Translations under genes and position numbers: made by a program | Shown: one piece after another, positions 7,801-16,013 of the stretch | Position numbering within the stretch: the first letter of the stretch is position 1 | Layout of the letters: the number at the start of each line of letters is the position of its first letter | The notes under the pieces: model-generated | Seen by the model: the letters and a program-made list of their open reading frames with translations, nothing else | Told to the model about the DNA's origin: nothing | The model's database searches: none | Source: CAYOLL01 sp964404765 [NCBI: uncultured Gemmatimonadota bacterium] | Lineage (GTDB): Bacteria > 4572-55 | DNA: 39,597 bases | Reading direction: 5' to 3' | NCBI GenBank assembly: GCA_964404765.1 | Contig: CAYOLL010000046.1 | Coordinates: 1-39,597, forward strand

Positions 7801-9057
7801 CCCGGCATTGGCGACGGGCGGCTCGTTGATAATCACTTCAATGGCCTTAAAGCCCACATCACACGGCACACCGGAATTGTCGTAAGCGGTCAGCGAGACG
7901 GTGTAAACGCCGGACTTTTCGTAGCGATGGGTGGCTTTGACGCCGTCGGCTTTGTTGCCGTCGCCAAAGTCCCACTCAAAAGTCAGCGCGTCCTTGTTGG
8001 CGTCGCTGGAGCGGGAGGCGTCCACAAAGATGGTGTTGCAGTCGCCCGTGCGGTCGTCCACCACTTGCTTTTTGAGATAGTCGGGCAGTTCGGATGAGCG
8101 CAGCTTCAGCACCTGACCGTCGCCGCTTTTGACATAAAACACCAAATCGTTGTGATTAAAATTGCCTTTCAGAATGGTGAAGCACCACAGCCCGTTGCGC
8201 TCCTGGGCGGTCAAATCATACTTGACTTCTTCCCAATGCTCGGCGGAAGAAGTGATGCTGACCTGGTTTTTGTCGATGAGATATTGCGTGTCGGTCCATT
8301 CGCTGTTGCCGCCGGTGACCGCCGGCAGGGTACGCTGCGGCGTTTGCAGAAACATATTGTTGTCACTGTCAAAATCCCACAAATTCATCGTAATGGATGT
8401 TACGTCTTTGGGAACTTCAAACGGGCAGGCGTAGATAACTTCGCCGCGGGCATCCGGCAGGCGGAAGCTCCACTCGAACGCGAAGGTGGCCATATCGGGC
8501 GGGAAAACATTCTTGGCCGGATCAATGCTGAAAGCCAGCTTGTAGAGATTACCATCATCACCGGATTTGCCCTGAATGATGACTTTAAAAAAGTAGTTGC
8601 CGCTAACCAGCTCGCCTTGTTTGGGCACAAAAGCGCCGACAGTTACCCAACGGTTATCGGCCGCCGGATTTTCCCCAAAAGTCCGACTAAAAAGCTGTTG
8701 CCCGGAGCGATAATTGCCCGTTGGATCAACACCCTGCGCGTCCTTGTCGGTATACGCGCCGGCTCCGCCGTACACGGAGAATTCGGTCTGTGTGTTCCAG
8801 CCGTTGTTGAGCTCATCCACATTGCCGCCGGCATCCGGGTCGAACACCCGCAAATAGATGCTGTCCTGGGTCGCGCCGGCCGGAATTTGAAAAAAGATGA
8901 TGTTGGTATAGTCGTCATCGCCCCAATCTTTGGGACTGGCGCTGCCAAAAGTACATAGATACGGAATGTTCAATTCCGGGTGCGGGACAATGTTGGCCGC
9001 TGCCTGACCGGCAAACATCGCCATCAACAAAATTGTCAATAAATTACGCTTGAGCAT
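4858..9057 (-). CDS. Giant secreted protein with twelve PKD domains
   Basis: The 1399-residue product starts with a Sec signal peptide (MLKRNLLTILLMAMFAGQAAA, cleavage near residue 21). An N-terminal region of about 320 residues, rich in beta-strand patterns, is not recognised. From about residue 345 to the end there are twelve PKD domains of roughly 85 residues, each with a W(D/S/T)FGDG-type turn, an H-x-Y strand and an LTVxDNSG strand. Most repeats carry a Cys near the first strand and/or after DNSG. No C-terminal sorting domain or membrane anchor is seen; it ends EANEQPLPVIDVKKP. GGGGGAG precedes the ATG and a strong promoter lies at 9116-9144. An adhesive or extracellular matrix role is inferred from the PKD family. 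Confidence 0.92.
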   Translation of the reverse strand: MLKRNLLTILLMAMFAGQAAANIVPHPELNIPYLCTFGSASPKDWGDDDYTNIIFFQIPAGATQDSIYLRVFDPDAGGNVDELNNGWNTQTEFSVYGGAGAYTDKDAQGVDPTGNYRSGQQLFSRTFGENPAADNRWVTVGAFVPKQGELVSGNYFFKVIIQGKSGDDGNLYKLAFSIDPAKNVFPPDMATFAFEWSFRLPDARGEVIYACPFEVPKDVTSITMNLWDFDSDNNMFLQTPQRTLPAVTGGNSEWTDTQYLIDKNQVSITSSAEHWEEVKYDLTAQERNGLWCFTILKGNFNHNDLVFYVKSGDGQVLKLRSSELPDYLKKQVVDDRTGDCNTIFVDASRSSDANKDALTFEWDFGDGNKADGVKATHRYEKSGVYTVSLTAYDNSGVPCDVGFKAIEVIINEPPVANAGADQVTSVGHTVHFDGAKSYDDDGKIVEYIWDFGDGTTGRGYATTHAYKNPGPYKVTLTVIDDSKSRCDRSKDEVTVIVNNPPKAHLGPDLVICDYTVSFDAAGSVDDDGLIDTYVWDFGDGTKGNGPQVSHTYRVSGKYKVSLTVRDNSGMTDAYDTAAMNVVINGQPVANAGVNKVRNLCIDEKLIFDGAQSYDPEGFALEYEWDFGDGSAKDKRVRAEHSYAKPGEFFAVLTVKDNSQTTCNVDQDTVLVKVFISPDAEAETAGPRKVCIGEKVKFIGKSSSWYIPITYYWSFGDNSPSVQGEQVEHAYEKPGVYDVDLTVVDNSGSTCNRAGAKLTVEVNYPPTAQAGVERRAAAGDIVIFKDAGSRDSDGKLTAHKWTFGDGSTADGPETKHTFDKPGKYPVVLTVQDDSGLNCATDNDTVWARINFPPLADAGPDEVICVGKVHFSGQKSSDADGQIIEYLWDFGDGATGRGQNPYHLYAKSGSYEVQLMVRDNSGTRTDRNADVKMIRINTPPKAVAGPGGIIRPGETFEFDASASADADGDPITAYEWDFGDGQKGSGVKVSHVYDKPGSYLVALTVKDNSNTTCNTGLDNTNVVVNFPPVAKADTHGGTGGRDLSGISARIFCTADQIVFDGTSSHDPDGKELTYAWDFGDGKTGIGVKTTHKYDKPGDYAVKLKVTDDAKNAELSHETTIQVHVNQPPVADAGPDMTVCGTTVTFDATKSVDPDGSVVTYTWDFGDKSKPESGATPTHTFPRSGTYTVSLTIGDNSGSCNASDSDALIVTINTPPMANAGGSKKACPGDELTFNGGKSFDSDGKISEFMWDFGDGQTGQGVEVKHKYDKPGKYNVVLTVKDNSGSSCGSHSDAVTVFINAAPVADAGPDQKVCIKSANCEVFFDGSASKDAENGKLTFEWDFGDGGKGRGIRPAHTYQRPGKFTVKLTVTDDSGTKCAVATDTMTIEANEQPLPVIDVKKP

Positions 9058-9115
9058 AAACTCCCCCTTTTTTATGCGTGTTTACAAAAAATGATCTCAT
9101 CAAAATGAACGGTCA

Positions 9116-9144
9116 ATTGTAAAGGGATTTGCCGAAAAAGTCAA
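9116..9144 (-). promoter_or_regulatory. Sigma70-type promoter for the PKD gene
   Basis: On the minus strand TTGACT (9144-9139) is separated by 17 nt from TACAAT (9121-9116). Each hexamer matches the consensus at five of six positions. The start codon is about 60 nt downstream behind a GGGGGAG ribosome-binding site. This indicates that the PKD gene is transcribed separately from cheD. Confidence 0.6.
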
Positions 9145-9333
9145 GGTTTTATTGGATAGATTGGGTAGATGTGGCGGCGGGTTTGGGTGGTGGATGATGC
9201 CAAATCATTTAAAAAATCAGTACAACCTTGGACAGTGTAATTTTGAACCCGCGTCGCGATGTGCGGGCCGTAGTTTATTGGCGAAGCGGGCAGTTTGTGG
9301 TTACTTTTGCCGGAAAATCACGTCTCATCCAGG
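9145..9333. other. Gap between cheD and the PKD promoter
   Basis: No convincing gene is seen. A short stem (CCCGC at 9248-9252 with GCGGG at 9263-9267) lies downstream of the cheD stop on the minus strand and could be a weak terminator. Otherwise nothing was recognised. Confidence 0.35.
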
Positions 9334-9816
9334 CTACAACTCCAGCGTAGCGCTTGCCCCGGATTTAATCAGCATTTGCCCGGTTTTCACATACAAGGCA
9401 ACGGTTCTGGGCCGGCTCCCACCCACATCTTTGGCCGCGATGCGAAGATTATACTGCTGCAACAGACTTCGTACGGCGGTGATATTTCGATCCCCGATAT
9501 CAAAAATCCGTCCCTGATCCAAGATGTTTGAGCCGCCGGCCAGTTTAATAATCAGGTCTTCCGGCAAACAGTTGTAGGCGATTAGTCGCGCCAGCAGTTT
9601 CGGAATCGCCGTATCGACAAAATAACCCGGCCGACCAATCGACAACGACGGATTGATTGTGGAGTCCGGCAAAGCAATATGCAACAGTCCGGCCACACGC
9701 TTTTCCGGCTCATATACCGCCAGAGCGATGCAGGGGCCCAGAGCAAATGTTTTTAGCACATCATCCGGGTTATTGGAAAGAACAATATCACCCGTTTTTA
9801 CAATTTTTGTCGCCAT
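9334..9816 (-). CDS. cheD: Chemoreceptor glutamine deamidase CheD
   Basis: This 160-residue protein has the normal CheD length and motifs: LGPCIAL with catalytic Cys29, LLHIALP with His46, and the KLAGGSNIL segment. CheD deamidates glutamines on chemoreceptors to generate methylatable glutamates and, in Bacillus and Thermotoga, binds CheC/CheX-type phosphatases. It is the last gene of the chemotaxis cluster, 58 bp after cheB. The ribosome-binding site is weak (GAAAGAC). A CheX is present in the cluster and no CheC, so any CheD partner would have to be CheX or act elsewhere. Confidence 0.95.
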   Translation of the reverse strand: MATKIVKTGDIVLSNNPDDVLKTFALGPCIALAVYEPEKRVAGLLHIALPDSTINPSLSIGRPGYFVDTAIPKLLARLIAYNCLPEDLIIKLAGGSNILDQGRIFDIGDRNITAVRSLLQQYNLRIAAKDVGGSRPRTVALYVKTGQMLIKSGASATLEL

Positions 9817-9874
9817 AGTCTTTCAATTATGAGTTCGATTTATATTTGTTATTTGTTATTTGTTGATGCGATGG

Positions 9875-10918
9875 TTAGTTTCGCAGGAGCGCCAGAATCG
9901 CTTTGGCGATGGAAGACAGCGGCAGAAGCCGCTCCACGCCGCCGCGTTCGTAGGCGACTTTTGGCATTCCATAAACAACACAACTTGCTTCGTCTTGCGC
10001 AATCGTGCGGGCGCCCATTTGCCTCATGGCCAGCATCCCGCCGGCGCCATCGTTGCCCATTCCGGTCAGGATCACTCCAACAGCATTAGCGCCGACTTGT
10101 TCGGCCACGGATTGGAACAGAACTTCCACCGACGGGCAGTGCCCGCAGACGATTTTGCCGGCTCTGCATTCGACCAGATATTCACCGCCGGAGCGACGCA
10201 CCATCAAATGTTTATCACCCGGGGCAATTAAGACCCGCCCGGCTAAAATTTTATCGCCGGTCTTGGCTTCTAAAACTTCAAGTGCGCAAATATCGTTTAA
10301 ACTGTCGGCAAAATGTTTGGTGAATCCAGGAGGCATGTGTTGCACCATCACCACGCCGGGCATTGTCGGCGGTAAGTCTTGCAAAATCTGGCGAATCGCG
10401 ACGGTGCCGCCGGTCGAAGCGCCGATGGCAATGACTTTGTTGGTAGATTCCGCCAACGCTTTTCTGGTGGTTTTCTGGACGGGACGCGAAGATGGCGCAG
10501 CTTTCCACGCACTGACGTTGGTTGCCGCGGCAATTTTGACTTTTTCCTGCAAATCTTTCAACATTGCCTGCAGCCCGCGGGCGACATCAACTGCCGGTTT
10601 CGTCACCACCTCGACGGCGCCGGCCTCCAATGCCGCTAATGTCAAAGCCGCGCCTTTTTTAGTCAGGGCGCTGACCACCACTACCGGCAAGGGATATTGC
10701 GGCATCAGTCGGCGCAAAAATTCCACGCCGTCCATGCGCGGCATTTCGATATCCAGCGTTAGTACATCGGGGTCGAGTTCGAGGATTTTATCCCGCGCCG
10801 AATACGGATCGCCTGCCGTGCCGACGACCTCGATTTCCCGATCTAACGCCAGCCCTTGTGACAGGATATTTCTTACCAGGGCCGAATCATCTATGACTAA
10901 AACTTTTATTTTTTTCAT
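9875..10918 (-). CDS. cheB: Protein-glutamate methylesterase/deamidase CheB
   Basis: The 347-residue protein has an N-terminal receiver domain (1-120; acidic pocket Asp10/Asp11, phosphoacceptor Asp56 in LTLDIEMP, Lys107 in VTKPA), a linker, and a C-terminal methylesterase domain with Ser168 (IGASTGG), His194 (VMVQHMPPGFT) and Asp290 (LTGMGNDGAGG) as catalytic triad. It demethylates chemoreceptors and opposes CheR in adaptation. No good Shine-Dalgarno precedes the ATG; the upstream bases belong to the GTTCACGG repeat, which begins directly at the start codon. This placement suggests that repeat insertion replaced the native leader. Confidence 0.97.
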   Translation of the reverse strand: MKKIKVLVIDDSALVRNILSQGLALDREIEVVGTAGDPYSARDKILELDPDVLTLDIEMPRMDGVEFLRRLMPQYPLPVVVVSALTKKGAALTLAALEAGAVEVVTKPAVDVARGLQAMLKDLQEKVKIAAATNVSAWKAAPSSRPVQKTTRKALAESTNKVIAIGASTGGTVAIRQILQDLPPTMPGVVMVQHMPPGFTKHFADSLNDICALEVLEAKTGDKILAGRVLIAPGDKHLMVRRSGGEYLVECRAGKIVCGHCPSVEVLFQSVAEQVGANAVGVILTGMGNDGAGGMLAMRQMGARTIAQDEASCVVYGMPKVAYERGGVERLLPLSSIAKAILALLRN

Positions 10919-10919
10919 A

Positions 10920-10953
10920 ACGGTTCACGGTTCACGGTTCAGCGGTTCACGGG
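10920..10953. repeat. GTTCACGG repeat, cheB side of the four-helix-bundle cassette
   Basis: Three to four tandem or near-tandem GGTTCACGGTTCA units fill the bases between the cheB start codon and the stop of the four-helix-bundle gene. The complementary orientation (AACCGTTGAACC) is at 11336-11355 on the other side of that gene, and more copies lie at 12184-12355. Confidence 0.65.
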
Positions 10954-11324
10954 TTTTGTTGGTTGTATTTTTGGAGGTAGTTGATGAAACCGCGGATGGC
11001 GGCGCGAGTTCGCCGAGCTTGCTCGTAGACATCGCTGAATTCATCGCTTGAAATATAGGCTTCATCTAATGCGACATAAAGTTCGCTTTGCACTTCGGTG
11101 CACGATCGCTTGGCATAGCGCAAAAACCGAATAAATTCCGCGTTGGATTCTGAATCAAATCCTTCGGCGATATTGTGCATAGCCGAGCCTGATGCGGTTT
11201 GGATTTGCTTTCGTAAGCCAAAATCTTTGTCAAATCCCGGCTTTTTTGTAAGTTGATACACCTTCTGGGTCAAAACACGCGCCAACTGCCACGCTTCAAT
11301 ATCTTCAAATCTTTTAATCCCCAT
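10947..11324 (-). CDS. Four-helix-bundle protein (S23/IVP family) inserted between cheR and cheB
   Basis: The product has about 125 residues and shows the family pattern: FEDIEAWQLARVLTQKVYQLT, the GLRKQIQTASGSAMHNIAEGF signature, the FIRFLRYAKRSCTEVQSEL helix and LDEAYISSDEF. The family was first seen in intervening sequences of 23S rRNA and is related to Avd of diversity-generating retroelements; its function is not established. The ATG at 11324 is chosen because GGGGA is 5 nt upstream and the family usually starts just before FED; ATG 11330 and TTG 11336 are alternatives. The gene is flanked by inverted GTTCACGG-type repeats that fit exactly between cheR and cheB, so it looks like an inserted cassette and not a chemotaxis gene. 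Confidence 0.88.
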   Translation of the reverse strand: MGIKRFEDIEAWQLARVLTQKVYQLTKKPGFDKDFGLRKQIQTASGSAMHNIAEGFDSESNAEFIRFLRYAKRSCTEVQSELYVALDEAYISSDEFSDVYEQARRTRAAIRGFINYLQKYNQQNP

Positions 11325-11335
11325 CGTCATCCCCA

Positions 11336-11355
11336 AACCGTTGAACCGTTGAACC
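11336..11355. repeat. GTTCACGG-type repeat, cheR side of the cassette
   Basis: AACCGTTGAACCGTTGAACC is two and a half direct copies of an 8-bp unit and is the inverted complement of the repeat at 10920-10953. Its last base touches the cheR stop codon (11356-11358). Confidence 0.65.
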
Positions 11356-12180
11356 TCATCCTAATTTTTGATAAACCGCCGGTCGAATATACTGAAACAT
11401 GCCGTTGGTTCGATCGACATTTTCCGAATGCCCGACAAACAGAGAGCCGTCTTCATCCAGATGCTGATAAAATTTTTCGATGACCAAATGCCGGGTCGGG
11501 TTATTGAAGTAGATCATGACATTTCGACAAAAAATAGTCTGGAACTGTCGCTTAAACGGATATTTAGCCCGGATCAGATTGAATCGGCGAAAGAAAAGCA
11601 GCCGCTTCAATTCCTTGCGGACTTCCCATACACCCTCACCCAGTGACACAAAATAGTTTTGTATATACGACCGGGGCAACTTGGAAATTTGCTCCTCCGT
11701 ATATAAGCCGTCGGTTGCTTTTTGTAAGACTGCCGAGGAAATGTCGGTGGCCAGGATGGCCGTGTCAATTAACCGCAATTCGTCCTGAAAATATTCGCGG
11801 ACCAACATGGCGATGGTATACGCTTCCTCGCCGGTGGAACAGCCGGCGCACCAGATGCGGATATCATTCCGCTGCGACTGGCGCAGGCCATCGGCGATTT
11901 TAGGCAGGACGGTTTCTTTGAAATAGTCAAAATGATCCTTCTCGCGAAAAAAGTAGGTGTGATTGGTGGAGAGCCGATCCACCATGACGGACAGCGCCTG
12001 CCCGGTCTTGTCGTTGACGACATAATCGTAATAATCCTTGAATGTCCTGAAACCGCCCTCGGTCAGAATTTTGTGCAGTCGGGCATAAACCAGCGTTTTT
12101 TTATGCTCATCCAGATTAATGCCAAAATAATCGCGAACCAGGCTGCTAATTAATTTAAACTCGTTTTGGGTCAGGCGCAT
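11356..12180 (-). CDS. cheR: Chemoreceptor methyltransferase CheR
   Basis: This 274-residue protein methylates glutamates on MCPs using S-adenosylmethionine. It has the N-terminal helical CheR_N domain (about 1-75), the DRLSTNHTYFFRE segment, the SAM-binding IWCAGCSTGEEAYT motif (about 108-121), and the IFCRNVMIYF strand, ending VGHSENVDRTNGMFQYIRPAVYQKL. It is normal length. There is no clear ribosome-binding site; the bases upstream of the ATG are repeat sequence. Both flanks of the gene carry GTTCACGG repeats, and the MCP upstream is a likely substrate. Confidence 0.97.
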   Translation of the reverse strand: MRLTQNEFKLISSLVRDYFGINLDEHKKTLVYARLHKILTEGGFRTFKDYYDYVVNDKTGQALSVMVDRLSTNHTYFFREKDHFDYFKETVLPKIADGLRQSQRNDIRIWCAGCSTGEEAYTIAMLVREYFQDELRLIDTAILATDISSAVLQKATDGLYTEEQISKLPRSYIQNYFVSLGEGVWEVRKELKRLLFFRRFNLIRAKYPFKRQFQTIFCRNVMIYFNNPTRHLVIEKFYQHLDEDGSLFVGHSENVDRTNGMFQYIRPAVYQKLG

Positions 12181-12183
12181 AAT

Positions 12184-12355
12184 TTAGGGTTCACGGTTCA
12201 GGGTTTCGGGTTCAACTAACGGAAAACCTAAGGGTTAAAAGACAAACCCTTAGGGTCAAAATTGCCAAATTTGCCGCTTGGAGCGGAGTAGGTTCACGGT
12301 TCAGGGTCTGGCATCTTTCAACCATGAACCCGTGAGCCGTGAACCGTTGAACCTT
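12184..12355. repeat. GTTCACGG inverted-repeat element without a gene
   Basis: The entire MCP-cheR gap is repeat: GGGTTCACGGTTCAGGGTTTCGGG-type sequence at the left, its inverted complement (GAACCCGTGAGCCGTGAACC) at the right, another GGTTCACGGTTCAGGG near 12291-12305, and a central hairpin with 10-bp arms CCTAAGGGTT (12227-12236) and AACCCTTAGG (12245-12254). It looks like a gene-less relative of the cassette between cheR and cheB. Confidence 0.65.
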
Positions 12356-12357
12356 TC

Positions 12358-14667
12358 TTAAAACTTCTGCAAATCCTCATCATCTAAAACAATGGCTTTC
12401 TCACGCAGACCTTTTGGCTCTTCTTTACCGTTATGGCTTTTTTTGCCGGCTTTAGCCGCCGTAAAGACGCCGCCGCGCTTCAAGCCGGGACCCTTGGTCG
12501 GGTGCACGGCCTGGTGGACCGCCACAGTTTCGTTTCTGGCGCCCGAAGCGGTAAAACTGGCTTGCTGGCGCAGTCGGAAGTTGCCAATCATCTGCTTGAC
12601 CTGCATGGTCTGGCCGGACATTTCCTCGCTGGCGGAGGCCAATTCTTCCGCGCTGGAGGTGTTGGATTGAATCACTTCATCCACCTGGGTCAGACCCTGG
12701 TTGATCTGCTCGATGCCCTGGGCCTGTTCCTTGGATGCCGAGGCAATCTCGCCTACCAAATCGGTCACTTTGGTCGTGTGCATGACAATCTCTTTTAATG
12801 ACTTGGAGGTCTCAATGGTAGTCTTCACACCGGCCTCGGTTTTTTTCAACGAGTTCTCGATGATTTCGGCTGTTTCTTTGGCCGCTTTGGCGCTGCGCTG
12901 GGCCAGGTTGCGCACTTCTTCCGCGACAACGGCGAAGCCTTTGCCATATTTGCCGGCCCGGGCCGCTTCCACCGCCGCATTCAACGACAACAGATTGGTC
13001 TGGAAGGCGATCTCTTCGATGGTCTTGATAATCTTGGAGATATTTGAGGATGACTCGCTGATGTCGTTCATGGCTTTGCTCAGTTGCAGCATCATTTCGT
13101 TGCCCGTCTCTGCGCTGGCTTTGGCCTGCGATGACAGCAGATTGGCCTGTCCGGCGTTGTTGGCGCTTTGCTGCACCTGCGAAGTAATCTGCTGCATAGA
13201 GGAAGACACTTCTTCCATAGAACTGGCCGATTCCGACGCGCCCTGCGACAAAGCCTGGCTCGATTCGGAAATCTGCCGCGACGCGGAATTAACCTGATCG
13301 GTGGCGATGGCGATTTGCGCCAGCGTTTCATTCAGCGCATCTAACGTGGTATTGAGCGAATCTTTCAGGATGGCGTGATCGCCCAGATAATTGCCGGTAA
13401 CTTTCACGTCTAAGTTGCCCTTGGCCATCTCCTTCATGCAGTCGGAAGTTTCGGTGACCGGATTGATAATGGCATCCATCGTATCATTAATGCCCTTGAT
13501 GACATCACGATAGCCGCCTTTGAATTTATCGGCGTTGCCGCGCACTTTCAGGCGGCCTTCCGTCCCGGCCTTGGCCAGATCGGTGGTTTCGACAATCAGA
13601 TTTTGCACATTGTCTTTCAGCGCGACCATGGAGTTCCCCAGTCGGTCGTTGGCCGATTTTGCCGCCACTCTGATGGCCAGATTACCGGCGGCGATATTAT
13701 CTGCCGTATTGGCAGTTTCGGCCAAATATTCAATCATCAGATTCAAATTTTCTTTCATATCGTTGAAATCACCGCTATACACTGCGGTGATTTTTTCGGG
13801 AATTTCGCCCCGGCTGATCCGATCCAGATACTCCCCATTGACTTTTAACGGGCGGGCGTAGGCGTCCATAATATCGTTCACGCCCTGCACAATGCCGCGG
13901 AACTCAAAGTTGATTTTTTCCGCATCGCTCCGTTCATTCAGCTTGCCGTTGATCACGCTGTCTATTAAGCGCTTGGTTTCACTCAATAAAGAATTAAGAA
14001 TATCATTAATATTGCGGGTGAAAAATATGCCCAGGATCAAGGCAAAAATCAAACCGGTGGCTACCGCGCCGACCAGGAGTTTGTTGGAAAATGAGGCAAT
14101 GGCATCGGCTTCCACATTTGCATCCTCAGCAATTTTGGCATTGATCTCCAGAATTTGGCCAAGCAGGGTTTCCGCTTCGGTGAAAAGATCGGTTTCTTCG
14201 CCGAGCGTAAATTCCAGGGCCCGGGTTTGCACGGTCGCATCCTTGGTCTTATCGAATTCATCAATAAGCTGCATGAATTTTTCGTGTGATTTCTGCCATT
14301 CATCCCAGGCCGGCACAAATTTTTTCCACACGGTTTCTTCTTCTTTAGTTTGCGGGAGGGGCTCAAAAATTTTCCAGGCGGCATCTACGCGATTCCAGGC
14401 TTTTTTGATGGCGTCCTTTTGGCGCTCGATTTCCTTAGCGCTGATACCCGGTATGACCAGGGCATTTTCCGCCGCGGCCACGGCAGTTTGGGCCTCGTTA
14501 ATCACCCCCAAAGCCTGAACGCTGGGCAACCGGTTTTTGCCGATTTCATCCGCAATTGTTGCCATATTGCTCAGGCCTTGATAGCCAACAAATCCAATGG
14601 CCATGGCAATGGTAATCAGTATGCAGAAGGCCGTAATAATCTTGGTGCCAAGTTTGACATTTGACAT
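12358..14667 (-). CDS. Methyl-accepting chemotaxis protein with 4HB sensor and extended HAMP region
   Basis: The 769-residue chemoreceptor has TM1 (about 8-30), a helical periplasmic domain of the 4HB_MCP type (31-195), TM2 (about 197-216), then some 250 residues with repeated HAMP-like helices (for example the [12 protein letters not shown] and [14 protein letters not shown] units), and a signalling domain with the conserved tip [22 protein letters not shown] basic flexible tail ends LDDEDLQKF, which resembles the C-terminal CheR/CheB tethering pentapeptide (xWxxF-like, with Leu in place of the aromatic). The ligand is unknown. The ATG follows AAGGAG by 7 nt. It is in the chemotaxis cluster between cheW and cheR. 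Confidence 0.95.
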   Translation of the reverse strand: MSNVKLGTKIITAFCILITIAMAIGFVGYQGLSNMATIADEIGKNRLPSVQALGVINEAQTAVAAAENALVIPGISAKEIERQKDAIKKAWNRVDAAWKIFEPLPQTKEEETVWKKFVPAWDEWQKSHEKFMQLIDEFDKTKDATVQTRALEFTLGEETDLFTEAETLLGQILEINAKIAEDANVEADAIASFSNKLLVGAVATGLIFALILGIFFTRNINDILNSLLSETKRLIDSVINGKLNERSDAEKINFEFRGIVQGVNDIMDAYARPLKVNGEYLDRISRGEIPEKITAVYSGDFNDMKENLNLMIEYLAETANTADNIAAGNLAIRVAAKSANDRLGNSMVALKDNVQNLIVETTDLAKAGTEGRLKVRGNADKFKGGYRDVIKGINDTMDAIINPVTETSDCMKEMAKGNLDVKVTGNYLGDHAILKDSLNTTLDALNETLAQIAIATDQVNSASRQISESSQALSQGASESASSMEEVSSSMQQITSQVQQSANNAGQANLLSSQAKASAETGNEMMLQLSKAMNDISESSSNISKIIKTIEEIAFQTNLLSLNAAVEAARAGKYGKGFAVVAEEVRNLAQRSAKAAKETAEIIENSLKKTEAGVKTTIETSKSLKEIVMHTTKVTDLVGEIASASKEQAQGIEQINQGLTQVDEVIQSNTSSAEELASASEEMSGQTMQVKQMIGNFRLRQQASFTASGARNETVAVHQAVHPTKGPGLKRGGVFTAAKAGKKSHNGKEEPKGLREKAIVLDDEDLQKF

Positions 14668-14711
14668 AATACATCTCCTTTGTGAGCGGTTAAGAATTAT
14701 CAGCGTTGACG

Positions 14712-15242
14712 CTAATTCTTTTCTATCGTCGGCGCTTCTTTGCCGGCAGCATCAATTAATTCCTCAAATAATAATTTATGGGCATCCAGCAGAATTTTTA
14801 CTTTGTCGCCGGCCTTGCCCATGCCTTTGACAAAACGGCTGCTCTCGCCTTTCCGGACTTGCGGCGGCGGCTCAATTTCCTTCTTGGGGATATTCAGCAC
14901 TTCCGACACGCGATCCACCAGCAGCCCAACCGCCTGATCGTCCACCCGGATCACTACCACGCAGGTAAAATCATCGTAGGTCGTCTCCTTGATGCTGAAA
15001 CGCAGATGCAGGTCCATGACCGGAATCACCTTGCCCCGCAGATTGATGACGCCCTTGACAAATGACGGCATATCCGGCACTTCGGTAATTTTCTGGCTGC
15101 GGATAATCTCGGTCACGTACTTGATCTCCAGGCCGTATTCTTCCGCATTCAGCATAAAGGTCAAGTACTTATCTTCTATGGACTCGTCTTCTTCGTCCTC
15201 GTCAAAGAAGGAGTCGCGTTCGACTCTGTCTTTTTCACTCAT
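14712..15242 (-). CDS. cheW: Chemotaxis coupling protein CheW
   Basis: The 176-residue protein has a short acidic N-terminal extension ([19 protein letters not shown]) followed by a CheW SH3-like domain: [42 protein letters not shown], and [23 protein letters not shown]. CheW links MCPs to CheA in the signalling array at the inner membrane. AAGGA lies 8 nt before the ATG. It is followed by the MCP gene after 44 bp, which fits cotranscription. Confidence 0.97.
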   Translation of the reverse strand: MSEKDRVERDSFFDEDEEDESIEDKYLTFMLNAEEYGLEIKYVTEIIRSQKITEVPDMPSFVKGVINLRGKVIPVMDLHLRFSIKETTYDDFTCVVVIRVDDQAVGLLVDRVSEVLNIPKKEIEPPPQVRKGESSRFVKGMGKAGDKVKILLDAHKLLFEELIDAAGKEAPTIEKN

Positions 15243-15390
15243 AATGTGCTTCCTTTCAAAAACAGGTTAACTTGATCAACAGCCGGATAGTAATTGTGTA
15301 GCGAGAAATGCCGGGTTCGCAGCATGTTCCGGCAGTATGAATCAGGCACTTCGCGCTACTGTTGCTTGGCATAAGCTCGTTCCGGGTTAT

Positions 15391-15419
15391 ACCTGACAGG
15401 TCTCCAAGATCGGTCAGGT
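15391..15419. repeat. Hairpin repeat ACCTGAC...GTCAGGT between cheX and cheW
   Basis: Perfect 7-bp arms (15391-15397 and 15413-15419) enclose a 15-nt loop containing TCTCCAAGAT. A similar hairpin (CTAACAGG...CCTGTTAG, loop with TTCCAAAT) overlaps the panC stop at 356-380, so this is probably a dispersed family. The rest of the 240-bp cheX-cheW gap (15243-15483) shows nothing recognisable. Confidence 0.5.
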
Positions 15420-15483
15420 TTTGTTGAGCAAATAACCAGGAATGGATTTATGCCGCGTCGCCCTACGTTGCGTCGTAAATCGG

Positions 15484-15951
15484 TTAACGATTTTCCATAA
15501 CAGCGACATTAATGTCTACATTGCCAAACTGGGTTTCCAGAGAAACAGCCATTGTTTCCGTATGGGTATCCAGGATGCGCATTTCTTCCCCCGCAAACAG
15601 GATCGGCAAATTCATCTCTATATCGGTGACCATTGTGTTACGCATCACGGTGATGAACCTCCCGGCAATCAAATTGCCGATTTCGATCACGGCATCCTGG
15701 ACAGTGTCGTTGAAGCGCTTAATGACTTCACCGGTCATGAGTTCGGCGATGCCAACGGCGGTTTCTTTTGACATATCAATCAGAATTCGGCCCCGCAGTT
15801 GGCCCGTCAAAACAATCAGGATGACGACGCCAAGCGAGTGAATCGTATCTTTTTCCAGAAGCGTGACATCGGCGGCCACTCGTGTGTTTACGATTTCGGC
15901 CAGAACTTCTTTGGCCGAACTGACAAAACGAGTGGTGTAATCTTTTTTCAT
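15484..15951 (-). CDS. cheX: Chemotaxis phosphatase CheX
   Basis: This 155-residue protein belongs to the CheC/CheX/FliY CheY-P phosphatase family. A single E-x2-N active-site motif is visible in DAVIEIGNLIAGRF, whereas CheC proteins usually have two such helices; this and the length favour CheX. The strands before it (LGVVILIVLTGQLRGRILIDM) match the family fold. It should dephosphorylate the CheY encoded just upstream, 62 bp away. AAGGTGG precedes the ATG by 6 nt. Confidence 0.9.
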   Translation of the reverse strand: MKKDYTTRFVSSAKEVLAEIVNTRVAADVTLLEKDTIHSLGVVILIVLTGQLRGRILIDMSKETAVGIAELMTGEVIKRFNDTVQDAVIEIGNLIAGRFITVMRNTMVTDIEMNLPILFAGEEMRILDTHTETMAVSLETQFGNVDINVAVMENR

Positions 15952-16013
15952 AAATAACCACCTTGTAGAATGTGAAAGGCTTGGAAGTTATCCGCATAAA
16001 ACAACGCGCGGGC

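Noticed and set aside
7138-8097. A 319-codon plus-strand open frame antisense to the PKD gene, with several more on the plus strand from 4837 to 8958
   Set aside because: They mirror the repetitive, GC-rich PKD coding sequence; their translations are periodic shadows (for example repeated VAKIP) and have no ribosome-binding sites or family motifs.
10947-11324. An Avd-like accessory gene of a diversity-generating retroelement
   Set aside because: No reverse transcriptase, template repeat or variable repeat was seen; the protein fits the general S23/IVP four-helix-bundle family.
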